Position numbers and translations under genes: made by a program
Shown here: piece by piece, positions 36,906 to 46,309 of the stretch
Numbering within the stretch: position 1 is the first letter of the stretch
Layout: every line of letters begins with the position of its first letter
Assembly: GCF_003751605.1 (NCBI RefSeq)
Contig: NZ_RJVJ01000001.1
Coordinates: 2,790,001-2,854,000 of the forward strand
Reading direction: 5' to 3'
DNA from: Kitasatospora cineracea
GTDB taxonomy: Bacteria > Actinomycetota > Actinomycetes > Streptomycetales > Streptomycetaceae
Length of the DNA: 64,000 nt
The notes under the pieces: generated by a model
Told to the model about the DNA's origin: nothing
Databases searched by the model: none
What the model saw: only the letters and a program-made list of their open reading frames with translations

Positions 36906-38156
36906 ATGAGGACCATCACCACACCCCAAGCCCGCCGTCGCCTGACCACCGCAACCGCCCGAGCCCGCCTCGACCGGATCCTCCCGGCGGACCTGTCCAC
37001 CGATCCCGGCCTTCTCGCACTCGCCTTTCCTCCAGACGACGCGGACGGCGGGCTGCCGGGACCGGCGCACGATCTGGAGACCGTTTCGGCCGGGCTGCCG
37101 GAGCGCGAGGACGGCGCCGACCGGGCTGTTGAACCACCCGGCGCAGCACGGGCGAACGCGCCAGTGCCGTCGAACCCCGACCCGCCGCCGGCACTGTCGG
37201 CGCCGCGCCTCCTCGAGCTGTACGGCGCGCCCGTGCACCCCGGGCGGACGGCACCAGCCGTCACCCGTGAACCCGTCGACCTTGGCCTTGCCGTCGACAC
37301 CGCACCGACCAGGAGGGGCAGTCGACTTGGTTCGCCGCCGGAACGAGATCCGCCCGGCGGCGCGTCGGCCTCGAACCATGCCGCCCCGGACGATGCCGCC
37401 TCGCCGGAGCAGCCGGCCGCGCCCGACCTCCCCGGCGGCAGCGGGCCCGGCCCACGACCGGGCCCGGTCCCTTCGTCATCCGAACCCCCACCGACCCCGA
37501 ACTCCGCCACCGTGTCTCATCCGGCCCCGCCGAAACTGCCCTTGCGGTTCCGCCTCCCTGCCGCGTTCGCCCTGGACCGCCGGGCCGTGCTCGGTCTGAC
37601 CGTCCTGCTCGTTCTCGCCACCGGTTACGCCGTCCAGCACTTCTGGCTCGGCCGACCGCACCCCGTTGCCGTCCCGGCCATCGCCATCGCCGAATCCGTC
37701 TCCGACCGAACCGCGGAGGGAGCCCCAGCACTCCAACCGACCGGACCGTCCCTGGTCATCGACATCGGCGGGAAAGTCCAGCACCCCGGCCTACGAACCC
37801 TCCCCGCGGGTTCGCGGGTCGCCGATGCCCTGGCCGCCGCCGGCGGACCGCTCCCCGACACCGACACCAGCTTCCTCAACCTCGCCCGGCCGCTGACCGA
37901 CGGGGAGCAGATCCTCGTAGGGGCCGAGCCCCCTCCCGGCGTTGCGGCGACCGCCGGCCCCGCAGGTCCTGTGAGCCTCAACCGGGCCAACGCGGACCAG
38001 CTCGACTCACTCCCCGGCGTGGGGCCCGCGCTGGCCCAGCGCATCCTCCAGTACCGCCTCGCCCACGGCCCCTTCCAATCCCTCGACCAGCTCCGCCACG
38101 TTCCCGGCATCGGCCCGCGGAAGTACGAAGACCTCAAATCGCTCCTGACCCTCTGA
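36906..38156 (+). CDS. comEA: ComEA-family DNA-binding protein
   Basis: A 416-residue protein, far longer than classical ComEA (about 200). TACTGT ends seven bases before ATG 36906, so it is probably leaderless. The first 210 residues are Pro/Ala-rich and disordered. One membrane helix lies at about 225-247 (VLGLTVLLVLATGYAVQHFW), then an SLBB-like domain (about 280-345, VIDIGGKVQHPGLRTLPAGSRVADALAAAGG) and a helix-hairpin-helix pair (about 357-416, SLNRANADQLDSLPGVGPALAQRIL and LRHVPGIGPRKYEDLK). It would hold DNA at the outer face of the membrane for ComEC. Natural competence is not general in streptomycetes. Confidence 0.92.
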   Translation: MRTITTPQARRRLTTATARARLDRILPADLSTDPGLLALAFPPDDADGGLPGPAHDLETVSAGLPEREDGADRAVEPPGAARANAPVPSNPDPPPALSAPRLLELYGAPVHPGRTAPAVTREPVDLGLAVDTAPTRRGSRLGSPPERDPPGGASASNHAAPDDAASPEQPAAPDLPGGSGPGPRPGPVPSSSEPPPTPNSATVSHPAPPKLPLRFRLPAAFALDRRAVLGLTVLLVLATGYAVQHFWLGRPHPVAVPAIAIAESVSDRTAEGAPALQPTGPSLVIDIGGKVQHPGLRTLPAGSRVADALAAAGGPLPDTDTSFLNLARPLTDGEQILVGAEPPPGVAATAGPAGPVSLNRANADQLDSLPGVGPALAQRILQYRLAHGPFQSLDQLRHVPGIGPRKYEDLKSLLTL

Positions 38157-38605
38157 CCAGCTGCTTCCGCCAAGCCCAGGCCGCCGCCCCGAGCACGCGA
38201 AGGAGGCCCCAGCACACCCGCCGCGTCATTGCACCGAACCGAACCGCCCGCCCGCCAGGCCGGGGAACCCGGCGCCTCCCGGCCGAGGCGTGAGAACCGG
38301 ATCGCCGTCCCTGCCCGGTCTGCCCCCGTTCTCAATTCGCCAGGTAACGCCAGCCTTCTGCTCCCCCTGCAGGTGGGGCGGCCCGTCCCGTCCCGCCCGC
38401 GCTCTGTCCATGCCCGCCCCCCTGCGGGCGAGGCCGTCGCACACCACTTCGCCGCCCAGCGGCCGACGGCACCGTCTCCGTCCGCCGACAGGCGTCAACC
38501 ACCGCTCTTGTGAAGGAGATTGCACCAGGAGAGACGTCGCCATCACCTCGCGAACCATCCCGCCAACCGTTGCCGACTACCGCAGTGCCGAGGGGAGGAG
38601 CTTCG
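38157..38605 (+). other. 449-bp gap between comEA and comEC
   Basis: No gene is supported. Short open frames exist on both strands but lack coding character and ribosome sites. The right end carries the comEC ribosome site (GGGGAGGAG). An upstream in-frame GTG at 38510 for comEC has a less well placed site. Confidence 0.4.
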
Positions 38606-41356
38606 ATGCCGGCCGCACCTGCCGCCGCCCACCAGCGCACCGACTACCGACTGTTCCTCCCGGCCTGCACCGCATGGGCAGTGACTTCCGCCGCTCTCGC
38701 CCTGGACCCGGGGCGACACCCCTCGCTGCTCATGGCCGCTCTGGCAGCCGCAGTTGCCTCCCTCGTCCTGCTCACTACGAAAGGCCCCCGCCGTTCGATC
38801 CACCGCCTGACCGCCGCAGTCCTCCTGACCGCCGCCACGGCAGCCACCACCACCGTCCTGCACACCGCGGACCTGCACCGTGGTCCGTTACCCGCACTGG
38901 CCCACCCGGCCGCGCTGCCCGTCGCGGCCGGACAACGGGCCGATGGCGACGGACGGAGCGGTTCGGTGCAACCGAAGGAGGAGAAGCCCGCCAACCCTGA
39001 GATCACCGTCGAGCTGATCGTCACGGGCGACCCGAAACAGCACGGCTCGCACACCCAGGGCAGTTCCCTGTCCAGACCGACCCTCACCGTGCCCGCCCTC
39101 GTCACCCGAGTCCGTGCCTCCCCCTACCCCGGCAACGGCTCCCCGCCGACGCCCGTGGCCACCCGTACACCCGTCACCCTGCTGATCCGCTCCCAGGAGG
39201 ACTATCCATGGCAGCAGTCGATCCCCTCCACCGAGTTGGAACTGCGGGCAGAAGTACTGCCGGAGCGGCCACCGGCGGCCGGTGCGCCGGGAGGGCGGTC
39301 CCGGATCGACAGCGCGGCGCTGCTCGCCCCGCAGGGGCAGCCGCGCGTCGTCACCCCGCCGAACCTTCCGCAGCGGCTCGCGGCCCACCTCCGCAAAGGG
39401 CTCCGGGACGCCTGCGACCACCTGCCGCCGGACACCCGAGGGCTGCTCCCCGGACTGGTGGTGGGCGACGTGTCCCGGCTGCCCGAAGACCTGTCGGACG
39501 CGTTCCGAGCCACCGACCTCGGCCACCTGGTCGCGGTGAGCGGCGCCAACCTGGCGATCGTCCTGGCCGTCCTGGTCGGCGGTACCTCCAGTGAGCCCGA
39601 CACCCCCGGCCGCGGCGGTCTGGCCGGACTGCTGGGCCTCTCGTTCCGCACCACGGCGCTGCTGGGGACCGTGCTGACGCTGGCGTTCGTCACCGTCTGC
39701 CGACCCGACCCGAGCGTGCTCAGAGCCGCCGCCACCGGGTTGATCGGCCTGCTGGCACTCGCCACCGGCCGACCGCGAAGAGGCGTCCCCGCACTGGCCG
39801 GAGCGGTACTGATCCTGATCCTGCTCGACCCGTACCTGGCCCGCTCGTACGGTTTCCTGCTCTCCACGTTGGCCACCGCCGGGCTGCTGCTGCTCGGCCC
39901 GAGATGGACGGCGGCACTTCGGGCACGCCACTGGCCGCACCACCTGGCGTCGGCGGTCGGCGCCACCGCCGCAGCGCAGGCGTTCTGCTCGCCGGTCACC
40001 GTGCTGCTCGCGCCCCGGATCAGCCTGGTCGGGGTGCCGTGCAACCTGCTGGCCGAGATCGCGGTCGCCCCGGCCACCCTGCTCGGGTTCGGGGCCCTCG
40101 TGGTCGCACCCCTCTCGAAGGGCGCCGCAGAGTTCCTGGCGGACCTCGCGGCGCTGCCAGTCGGATGGCTGGCCGCGGTCGCACGGCGCGGGGCAGAACT
40201 TCCGGGAGCCGAACTCGCCTGGCCTGCCGGTTCGTTCGGCGCGATCCTGCTGATCGTGGTCATCGTCTCGCTGGCCTGGGCGGTGCCGCCGCTGCTGGCC
40301 GGCCGCCAGTTCCGGCACCGGCGGACGAGGGTGCTGGTGGCGCTCGCGGTCGCGCTGCTGCTGCCAGTGGTGCTGCTGCGTCCGGCCTCCGTCGTCCGAC
40401 TGGCAACCGGATGGCCCGCGTCGGGCTGGCGGTTGGCGATGTGCGACATCGGGCAGGGCGACATGACGGTTCTGCCCGTCGGGCCGGGCACCGCCGTGGT
40501 GGTGGACGCCGGGCCCGATCCCAAGGCGGCCGACGCCTGCCTGCGGGGGCTCGGTGTCACCAGAGTCCCGCTGCTGCTGCTCACCCACTTCCACGCCGAC
40601 CACGCGGAAGGCATCCCCGGCGTGCTGCGCGGCCGGTCGGTCGGGGCGATCGAGGTGACCACCTCGGAGGAGTCGAACGGCGAACGCTCCCGGGTGTTCC
40701 GCTGGGCGGCTGCCGCCGGCATTCCGGTGGTGCACGCGCAGCGGGGCGAACGCCGCACCGCCGGGGCCGAACTCACCTGGGAGGTCCTGTGGCCCACTTC
40801 GCCGCTGCCCGCCGAGGCCGAGGGGCCGAACAACTCCAGCATCGCGGTCCTCGCCGAACTCGGCCCGCCAGCAGACCCGTTGCGCGTCGCCCTGCTCGGA
40901 GACCTGGAGCCCCCGGCCCAGGCCGCCGTGCTGGCACTCGGGCTACCGCCCTCGTCCTCGTCGGCGGTTCGTGGATCCGGCGATGAGATGTCAACTTCCA
41001 GGGATGGGAAGGGCGGTGGGGGTGTGGGGTCTGCGAGGGCGGGTGGGGGTGCCGATCGGGGTGTGGTGCGGAGCGGTCCAGGGCCGCCGGGGGTGGGGAG
41101 GGTGGACGTCCTCAAGGTGGCGCACCACGGATCGGCCAACCAGGACTGGTCGTTGATGGCCGCGCTCCGTCCGCGGCTGGCGCTGATCTCCTGCGGCGCC
41201 GGCAACTCGTACGGGCATCCGGCGTCCCAGACCGTGGCGGGGCTGAAGGCGCTCGGTGCGACGGTGGTCAGGACCGACCGTTCCGGGGACATCGCGGTGC
41301 TGGGCGACACGCGGTCCCTGGCCGTGGCGACCCACCTGCACCAGAGCCGGGGTTGA
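38606..41356 (+). CDS. comEC: ComEC/Rec2-family DNA channel protein with metallo-beta-lactamase domain
   Basis: A 916-residue integral membrane protein. ATG 38606 has GGAGGAG seven bases upstream and is preferred to GTG 38510. Two to three N-terminal helices are followed by an OB-like outside domain (about 130-270), the competence domain (LPGLVVGDVSRLPEDLSDAFRATDLGHLVAVSGANLAIVLAV) with several membrane helices, and a C-terminal metallo-beta-lactamase domain with DIGQGDMTVLP, THFHADHAEG and VAHHGSANQDW. A Gly/Ser-rich insert (about 40 residues, 40950-41100) interrupts the nuclease-like domain before the HHG motif. ComEC carries single-stranded DNA into the cell in competent bacteria. Confidence 0.92.
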   Translation: MPAAPAAAHQRTDYRLFLPACTAWAVTSAALALDPGRHPSLLMAALAAAVASLVLLTTKGPRRSIHRLTAAVLLTAATAATTTVLHTADLHRGPLPALAHPAALPVAAGQRADGDGRSGSVQPKEEKPANPEITVELIVTGDPKQHGSHTQGSSLSRPTLTVPALVTRVRASPYPGNGSPPTPVATRTPVTLLIRSQEDYPWQQSIPSTELELRAEVLPERPPAAGAPGGRSRIDSAALLAPQGQPRVVTPPNLPQRLAAHLRKGLRDACDHLPPDTRGLLPGLVVGDVSRLPEDLSDAFRATDLGHLVAVSGANLAIVLAVLVGGTSSEPDTPGRGGLAGLLGLSFRTTALLGTVLTLAFVTVCRPDPSVLRAAATGLIGLLALATGRPRRGVPALAGAVLILILLDPYLARSYGFLLSTLATAGLLLLGPRWTAALRARHWPHHLASAVGATAAAQAFCSPVTVLLAPRISLVGVPCNLLAEIAVAPATLLGFGALVVAPLSKGAAEFLADLAALPVGWLAAVARRGAELPGAELAWPAGSFGAILLIVVIVSLAWAVPPLLAGRQFRHRRTRVLVALAVALLLPVVLLRPASVVRLATGWPASGWRLAMCDIGQGDMTVLPVGPGTAVVVDAGPDPKAADACLRGLGVTRVPLLLLTHFHADHAEGIPGVLRGRSVGAIEVTTSEESNGERSRVFRWAAAAGIPVVHAQRGERRTAGAELTWEVLWPTSPLPAEAEGPNNSSIAVLAELGPPADPLRVALLGDLEPPAQAAVLALGLPPSSSSAVRGSGDEMSTSRDGKGGGGVGSARAGGGADRGVVRSGPGPPGVGRVDVLKVAHHGSANQDWSLMAALRPRLALISCGAGNSYGHPASQTVAGLKALGATVVRTDRSGDIAVLGDTRSLAVATHLHQSRG

Positions 41357-41393
41357 CCGGTGCGCAGCCGGAAAGCGGCTGGGAACGCAAACG

Positions 41394-41429
41394 CCCGCCC
41401 GATCGGGTCCGGAACCTCGTTCGGGCGGG
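41394..41429. terminator. Hairpin between convergent comEC and a minus-strand gene
   Basis: CCCGCCCGA (41394-41402) pairs with TCGGGCGGG (41421-41429). It can serve both convergent genes. Confidence 0.6.
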
Positions 41430-41478
41430 GCCGGCAGTGAGGGGGAAGGCTCGCTGGGCGGGGCGGGGCGGGGGAGGG

Positions 41479-41742
41479 TCAGCCCTGCTCCCGCCACCCG
41501 TCCTGTTCGGTGACGAGCCGGTCGAGTGCGGTCAGCAGTTGGGGGGTCCAGCCGTCCTCTTCGGGGGCCTCGACCACCACCAGCCACTGGGCGTCCTCGG
41601 CGTCGTCCTCCCCGGCGAGGGAGTCCCGGACCACCTCGACGTCGCCCAGTTCGGGCCAGCGCGCGCTCAACTCCTCAGCGATCTCCTCCGCCGCATCGCG
41701 GTCGGGGAGGACGAGCAACTGACGGTCATTGTTCTCGATCAC
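41479..41742 (-). CDS. Small acidic protein of unknown function
   Basis: An 87-residue protein from GTG 41742, with GAGGA about ten bases upstream. A longer open frame to 42189 overlaps holA in antisense and was not used. The sequence is strongly acidic and looks like one folded alpha/beta domain (RQLLVLPDRDAAEEIAEELSARWPELGDVEVVRDSLAGEDD...WLVVVEAPEEDGWTPQLLTALDRLVTEQDGW). No metal or catalytic motif. It lies between comEC and holA, divergent from holA. Confidence 0.75.
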   Translation of the reverse strand: MIENNDRQLLVLPDRDAAEEIAEELSARWPELGDVEVVRDSLAGEDDAEDAQWLVVVEAPEEDGWTPQLLTALDRLVTEQDGWREQG

Positions 41743-41920
41743 GTCGTCATTGTCCTCGGCCCCGCACCCCGCCCGGCACCGCCCCGGCTTCCCCGGTGGG
41801 CGGTGCGCGAAGGGCTGAGGGAAAGGGTGCGGGACGGAAAGGAGGAGAGGTGACCGGCGAGGTGCGGGACGGGGGCGTGGCGCGAGGGGCTGTCGGCGCG
41901 GCATGCGATCCTGGTAGGCG

Positions 41921-42916
41921 ATGGCCAGGAAGAGTGCACCCGACGACCTGCTCGCCCCGCTGACCGTTGCGGTCGGCCAGGAAGAGCTGCTGCTGGACCG
42001 CGCGGTGGCCGAGGTGGTGGCGGCGGCACGGGCAGCGGACCCGGAGACGGACGTCCGGGACCTCGCGCCGGGCGGGTTGCAGCCGGGGCAGTTGGCGGAG
42101 CTCACCACGCCCTCGCTCTTCGCGGAGCGGAAGGTCATCGTGGTCAGGGCCGCGCAGGACCTCTCGGCCGACTCGGTCAAGGAGGTCAAGGCCTACCTGG
42201 AGTCGCCCGCCGAAGAAGTGATCATGGTGCTGGTGCACGCGGGCGGTGCCAAGGGCAAGGGCCTGCTGGACGCGGCGAAGAAGTCGGGCGCCCGGGAGGT
42301 CGCCTGCGCGAAGCTCACCAAGGCGAGCGAGAAACTGGCCTTCATCCGCAACGAGTTCCGCACCCTGGGCCGTGCGGCCAGCCCCGAGGCCTGCCAGGCG
42401 CTGCTGGACTCCCTGGGCAGCGACCTGCGGGAACTGTCGGCCGCGTGCAGCCAGTTGACCGCCGACATCGAGGGCCCGATCGACGAGACGGCGGTTGCCA
42501 AGTACTACAGCGGCCGTGCCGAGGCGACCGGCTTCGAGGTGGCCGACCTCGCGGTGACCGGTCGGGCCGCCGAAGCCCTGGAGCGGCTGCGCTGGGCCCT
42601 GGCGGTCGGTCAGCCGCCGACCGGCATCACCTACGCCCTCGCCTCCGGCGTCCGCAGCATCGGCCGGCTCGCCTCCGCGGGCCGCAACCTGCGGCCCGGC
42701 GACCTGGCGCGCGAACTGGGCATGCCGCCGTGGAAGGTCGACCGGGTGCGCCAGCAGATGCGCGGCTGGACGGGCGACGGCGTGGCCGCCGCGCTGACCG
42801 CGGTCGCCCAGGCCGACGCCGAGGTGAAGGGCGGGTCCGACGACCCCGCGTACGCGCTGGAACGCGCCGTCGTCGCGGTCGCCCGGGCCTCCCGGGCGGG
42901 GTCCCGCCCCTACTAG
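41921..42916 (+). CDS. holA: DNA polymerase III subunit delta
   Basis: A 331-residue clamp-loader subunit that opens the beta clamp. Family marks are LLAPLTVAVGQEELLLDRAVAEVV, TTPSLFAERKVIVVRAAQDL, the region resembling an AAA+ fold without Walker motif, and the C-terminal collar helices (GRAAEALERLRWALAVGQPPTGITYALASGVRSIGRL). The order comEC-holA-rpsT is conserved in many bacteria. No clear ribosome site precedes ATG 41921. Confidence 0.93.
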   Translation: MARKSAPDDLLAPLTVAVGQEELLLDRAVAEVVAAARAADPETDVRDLAPGGLQPGQLAELTTPSLFAERKVIVVRAAQDLSADSVKEVKAYLESPAEEVIMVLVHAGGAKGKGLLDAAKKSGAREVACAKLTKASEKLAFIRNEFRTLGRAASPEACQALLDSLGSDLRELSAACSQLTADIEGPIDETAVAKYYSGRAEATGFEVADLAVTGRAAEALERLRWALAVGQPPTGITYALASGVRSIGRLASAGRNLRPGDLARELGMPPWKVDRVRQQMRGWTGDGVAAALTAVAQADAEVKGGSDDPAYALERAVVAVARASRAGSRPY

Positions 42917-43185
42917 CACCCAGCAACTAGCGCCAGGGCGAGCAGCAGGGCCTCACCCGGGGGCTCTGCCGCTGGAGCTGCGCCGCTGGATCTGCTCGGA
43001 GGGCGGAGGCGGGCGGTCCTCCCGTTCCGGAAGGGGGCCCGTTTCGGGAGGGGGCGGGCGGTCTTCTCGTGCGTCGGGCGGGCCGGGCCCGCGCCCGTAC
43101 CGGGCTGACGCCCGCCGCCCGTTCACCCGGCTTCGGAGCGGGAACCGGAGGAGGGAGCCGGAGGAGGAGGGGGCTGGAACGCCGA

Positions 43186-43214
43186 CTGCCCGCCCGGGAG
43201 GCCCGGGCGGGCAG
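43186..43214. terminator. Strong hairpin between holA and rpsT
   Basis: Perfect 13-bp stem CTGCCCGCCCGGG/CCCGGGCGGGCAG with an AGG loop. It can stop transcripts from either side. Confidence 0.7.
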
Positions 43215-43421
43215 TGGAAGGGTGCGGGCCCGTGGACGGGCGCTCGCACTGTGAAGCTGGGTGTACCGCACCCGCGTGGCGAACGCAGGCCGCGTGCGGT
43301 ACGGGTCGTGCGGCTTGTCGGGACTCCGGGTAGAGGGCCGGGGTGCCGGGAGCGGATGGTCGGCGGGGCGGGTAGAGGGCCGCAGGTCCGTGTCGACCGG
43401 GGTGGTGCGGGGTGGCACCGG

Positions 43422-43439
43422 GGTACGGCGGGCCGTACC
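43422..43439 (-). terminator. Hairpin directly after rpsT
   Basis: GGTACGGC/GCCGTACC, twelve bases after the rpsT stop on the minus strand. The formal loop is only two bases, so the real stem is about seven pairs. Confidence 0.55.
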
Positions 43440-43451
43440 GGGGAAGCCGGA

Positions 43452-43715
43452 TCAGGCAGCGGCGTTGACGCGCTTGGTGATCGCGGACTTCTTGTTGGCG
43501 GCCTGGTTCTTGTGGATGACGCCCTTGCTCACGGCCTTGTCGAGGGCCTTGGAGGCGGCGCGGGCCAGCTCGGTGGCCTTCTCGGACTCACCGGCGGCAG
43601 CGGCCTCGCGGGCCTTGCGCAGGGCGGTCTTCAGCGAGGACTTGACGGCCTTGTTGCGCAGGCGCGCCTTCTCGTTGGTCTTGTTGCGCTTGATCTGGGA
43701 CTTGATGTTCGCCAC
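43452..43715 (-). CDS. rpsT: 30S ribosomal protein S20
   Basis: An 87-residue, very basic, all-helical S20 ([22 protein letters not shown]... [25 protein letters not shown]). It binds 16S rRNA. The ATG is preceded on the minus strand by GAGG, and a promoter lies about 105 bp upstream. It is convergent with holA, which is the usual arrangement. Confidence 0.97.
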   Translation of the reverse strand: MANIKSQIKRNKTNEKARLRNKAVKSSLKTALRKAREAAAAGESEKATELARAASKALDKAVSKGVIHKNQAANKKSAITKRVNAAA

Positions 43716-43816
43716 GAAAGAGCCTCAGTCTGTGTGAATCGTTGCTACGACGGGTCGCACCCCGGTTGCCGCTCGGGCAGCTGAGAGGGCATGCCGAGGG
43801 CGGAGTGCAGCGGCCC

Positions 43817-43846
43817 ACGCTACCAGGGGCGTCCCGGCCCGCCCAA
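43817..43846 (-). promoter_or_regulatory. Promoter of rpsT
   Basis: On the minus strand TTGGGC, an 18-bp spacer and TAGCGT. Transcription would begin near 43810, leaving a leader of about 95 bases that could carry S20 autoregulation. Confidence 0.5.
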
Positions 43847-43962
43847 ACCGGACCGCCGGGCCCTGCCCCGGGGCCGGGACAAGCCCGGCCTCGGTCCCGG
43901 GACAAGTCCTGCCGCGGGCCCGGGGGGCGAGCCCGGTCGCCGGCCCGGCGGCCGACGGGCCG

Positions 43963-44268
43963 TCAGGCGGTGAGCAGCGGCTCGCCGTAGTGCTCGACGG
44001 CCGGGAACGGGTCGTAGAAGCGGTGCAGCAGTTCGCGCCAGCGCGCGTACTCGGGGGAGCGGCGGAAGCCCTCGGTGTGGTCCTCCAGGGCGTCCCAGCC
44101 GACCTGCAGCAGGAAGCGCGAGGTGCGCCCCTCGTCCAGGCAGCGGCGCAGTTCGAGGGAGCGGAAGCCGCGCTGGGCGGCGATCAGCGGGCGGGCCTCG
44201 GCGAAGGCGGCGAGGAAGTCCTGCTCCTGGCCGGGACGGACGTCGAGCAGGGCGCTTTCCAAGATCAT
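43963..44268 (-). CDS. Antibiotic-biosynthesis-monooxygenase-type (ABM) domain protein
   Basis: A 101-residue ferredoxin-like alpha/beta barrel protein. ATG 44268 gives the usual start [28 protein letters not shown] 44286 is an alternative. The family motif is [63 protein letters not shown] proteins include heme-cleaving and quinol oxygenases, but most are uncharacterised. It is divergent from lepA, a common position in streptomycetes. Confidence 0.88.
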   Translation of the reverse strand: MILESALLDVRPGQEQDFLAAFAEARPLIAAQRGFRSLELRRCLDEGRTSRFLLQVGWDALEDHTEGFRRSPEYARWRELLHRFYDPFPAVEHYGEPLLTA

Positions 44269-44372
44269 GCGGCGATCGTCCCGCACACCCGCTCGGGCGG
44301 GAAGGCCCGGGGGTCGTTCGGCATGGGAGGATGGGCGGAACCATTATTGATCGGACCAGAAATCGGACCAAG

Positions 44373-46241
44373 GTGCCCGCGACTCCCAGCAACGTGCCAG
44401 AGCCCAGCCGTACTGACCCGGCGGTGATCCGCAACTTCTGCATCATCGCCCACATCGACCACGGCAAGTCGACGCTCGCCGACCGGATGCTGCAGATCAC
44501 CGGCGTGGTGGACCCCCGGCAGATGCGCGCCCAGTACCTCGACCGGATGGACATCGAGCGCGAGCGCGGCATCACCATCAAGTCCCAGGCCGTCCGTCTC
44601 CCCTGGGCGCCCCGGTCCGGTGAGAGCGCGGGCACGACGCACATCCTCAACATGATCGACACCCCCGGCCACGTGGACTTCACGTACGAGGTGTCCCGTT
44701 CCCTCGCGGCCTGCGAGGGCACCATCCTGGTGGTCGACGCCGCCCAGGGCATCGAGGCGCAGACCCTCGCCAACCTGTACCTGGCGCTGGAGAACGACCT
44801 CACGATCATCCCGGTGCTCAACAAGATCGACCTGCCGGCCGCCCAGCCGGAGAAGTACGCCGCCGAGATCGCGCACATCATCGGCTGCGACCCGGAGGAC
44901 GTGCTGAAGGTCTCCGCGAAGACCGGCCTCGGCGTCGAGGACCTGCTCGACCACGTGGTCGAGCGGATCCCGGCCCCGGTCGGCGTCAAGGACGCCCCGG
45001 CCCGCGCGATGATCTTCGACTCGGTGTACGACGCCTACCGCGGCGTGGTCACCTACGTGCGAGTGGTGGACGGCCAGCTCACCAAGCGCGAGCGGATCGC
45101 CATGATGTCCACCGGCGCGACCCACGAGCTGCTGGAGATCGGCGTCATCTCGCCGGAGCCGAAGGTCGCCGACGGCCTCGGCGTGGGCGAGGTCGGCTAC
45201 ATCATCACCGGTGTGAAGGACGTCCGGCAGTCCAAGGTCGGTGACACCATCACCTCGATGCACAAGGGTGCGACCGAGCCCCTGGGCGGCTACAAGGACC
45301 CGCGCCCGATGGTGTTCTCCGGTCTCTACCCGCTGGACGGCTCGGACTACCCGCTGCTGCGCGACGCGCTGGACAAGCTGCGGCTGAACGACGCGGCACT
45401 GGTCTACGAGCCGGAGACCTCGGTCGCGCTCGGCTTCGGCTACCGCTGCGGCTACCTCGGCCTGCTGCACCTGGAGATCATCCGGGAGCGCCTGGAGCGC
45501 GAGTTCAACCTCGACCTGATCTCCACCGCCCCGAACGTGATCTACCGGGTGGTCATGGAGGACGGCAGCGAGCACACCGTCACCAACCCGAGCGAGTTCC
45601 CCACCGGCAAGATCGCCGAGGTGTACGAGCCGGTGGTGCGCGGCACCATCCTCGCCCCCAACGAGTTCGTCGGCGCGATCATGGAGCTGTGCCAGGCCCG
45701 CCGCGGCAACCTGCAGGGCATGGACTACCTCTCGGAGGACCGGGTCGAGCTGCGCTACACGCTGCCGCTGGCCGAGATCGTCTTCGACTTCTTCGACCAG
45801 TTGAAGTCCAAGACCCGCGGCTACGGCTCCTTCGACTACGAGCCGATCGGCGAGCAGACCGCCGACCTGGTCAAGGTCGACATCCTGCTGCACGGCGACG
45901 CGGTGGACGCGTTCTCCGCGATCGTGCACAAGGACAAGGCGTACAACTACGGCGTGATGATGGCCGGGAAGCTGCAGAAGCTCATCCCGCGCCAGCAGTT
46001 CGAGGTGCCGATCCAGGCCGCGATCGGCTCCCGGGTGATCGCCCGCGAGACGGTCCGGGCGATCCGCAAGGACGTCCTCGCCAAGTGCTACGGCGGTGAC
46101 ATCTCGCGCAAGCGCAAGCTGCTGGAGAAGCAGAAGGAAGGCAAGAAGCGGATGAAGATGGTCGGCCGGGTGGAGGTCCCGCAGGAGGCCTTCATCGCCG
46201 CGCTGTCGACGGACGCGGAGGCCCCGAAGGAGAAGAAGTAG
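44373..46241 (+). CDS. lepA: Elongation factor 4 (LepA)
   Basis: A 622-residue translational GTPase that aids ribosome assembly and back-translocation. I chose GTG 44373 ([22 protein letters not shown]...) because an ATG at 44331 abuts its GGAGG with no spacer. G motifs are [21 protein letters not shown] and NKIDLP. The LepA-specific C-terminal domain ends in [21 protein letters not shown]. Usual length for the genus. Confidence 0.97.
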   Translation: MPATPSNVPEPSRTDPAVIRNFCIIAHIDHGKSTLADRMLQITGVVDPRQMRAQYLDRMDIERERGITIKSQAVRLPWAPRSGESAGTTHILNMIDTPGHVDFTYEVSRSLAACEGTILVVDAAQGIEAQTLANLYLALENDLTIIPVLNKIDLPAAQPEKYAAEIAHIIGCDPEDVLKVSAKTGLGVEDLLDHVVERIPAPVGVKDAPARAMIFDSVYDAYRGVVTYVRVVDGQLTKRERIAMMSTGATHELLEIGVISPEPKVADGLGVGEVGYIITGVKDVRQSKVGDTITSMHKGATEPLGGYKDPRPMVFSGLYPLDGSDYPLLRDALDKLRLNDAALVYEPETSVALGFGYRCGYLGLLHLEIIRERLEREFNLDLISTAPNVIYRVVMEDGSEHTVTNPSEFPTGKIAEVYEPVVRGTILAPNEFVGAIMELCQARRGNLQGMDYLSEDRVELRYTLPLAEIVFDFFDQLKSKTRGYGSFDYEPIGEQTADLVKVDILLHGDAVDAFSAIVHKDKAYNYGVMMAGKLQKLIPRQQFEVPIQAAIGSRVIARETVRAIRKDVLAKCYGGDISRKRKLLEKQKEGKKRMKMVGRVEVPQEAFIAALSTDAEAPKEKK

Positions 46242-46261
46242 CTCCGGGGCAGTACGACGGC

Positions 46262-46303
46262 GGTGGGCCGGTTCCCCCTCCCGGGAGGGGGAACCGGCCC
46301 ACC
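46262..46303. terminator. 42-base perfect palindrome between convergent lepA and oxidoreductase
   Basis: Two 21-base arms (46262-46282 and 46283-46303) are exact complements with no spacer; the RNA would form about 19 pairs around a tight loop. It serves both genes as a terminator. Confidence 0.8.
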
Positions 46304-46309
46304 GGCGTT

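Larger units (their letters stand above)
42917..43451. other. 535-bp convergent gap between holA and rpsT
   Basis: No gene is supported. It contains a purine-rich tract (43146-43173), a strong hairpin (43186-43214), an inverted repeat GTACCGCAC/GTGCGGTAC (43263-43271, 43294-43302), a direct repeat GGGTAGAGGGCCG (near 43329 and 43369) and the rpsT terminator. Confidence 0.45.

Noticed and set aside
38229..38558. Short open frames on both strands between comEA and comEC
   Set aside because: No ribosome sites, Pro/Arg-rich composition typical of non-coding GC-rich DNA, and no conserved pattern.
42927..43418. 163-codon minus-strand frame between holA and rpsT
   Set aside because: It runs through two hairpins and a purine tract, has Arg/Pro-rich composition and no start signal.
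44331..44372. ATG start for lepA at 44331
   Set aside because: The GGAGG abuts the ATG without spacer, and family members start at the position of GTG 44373.
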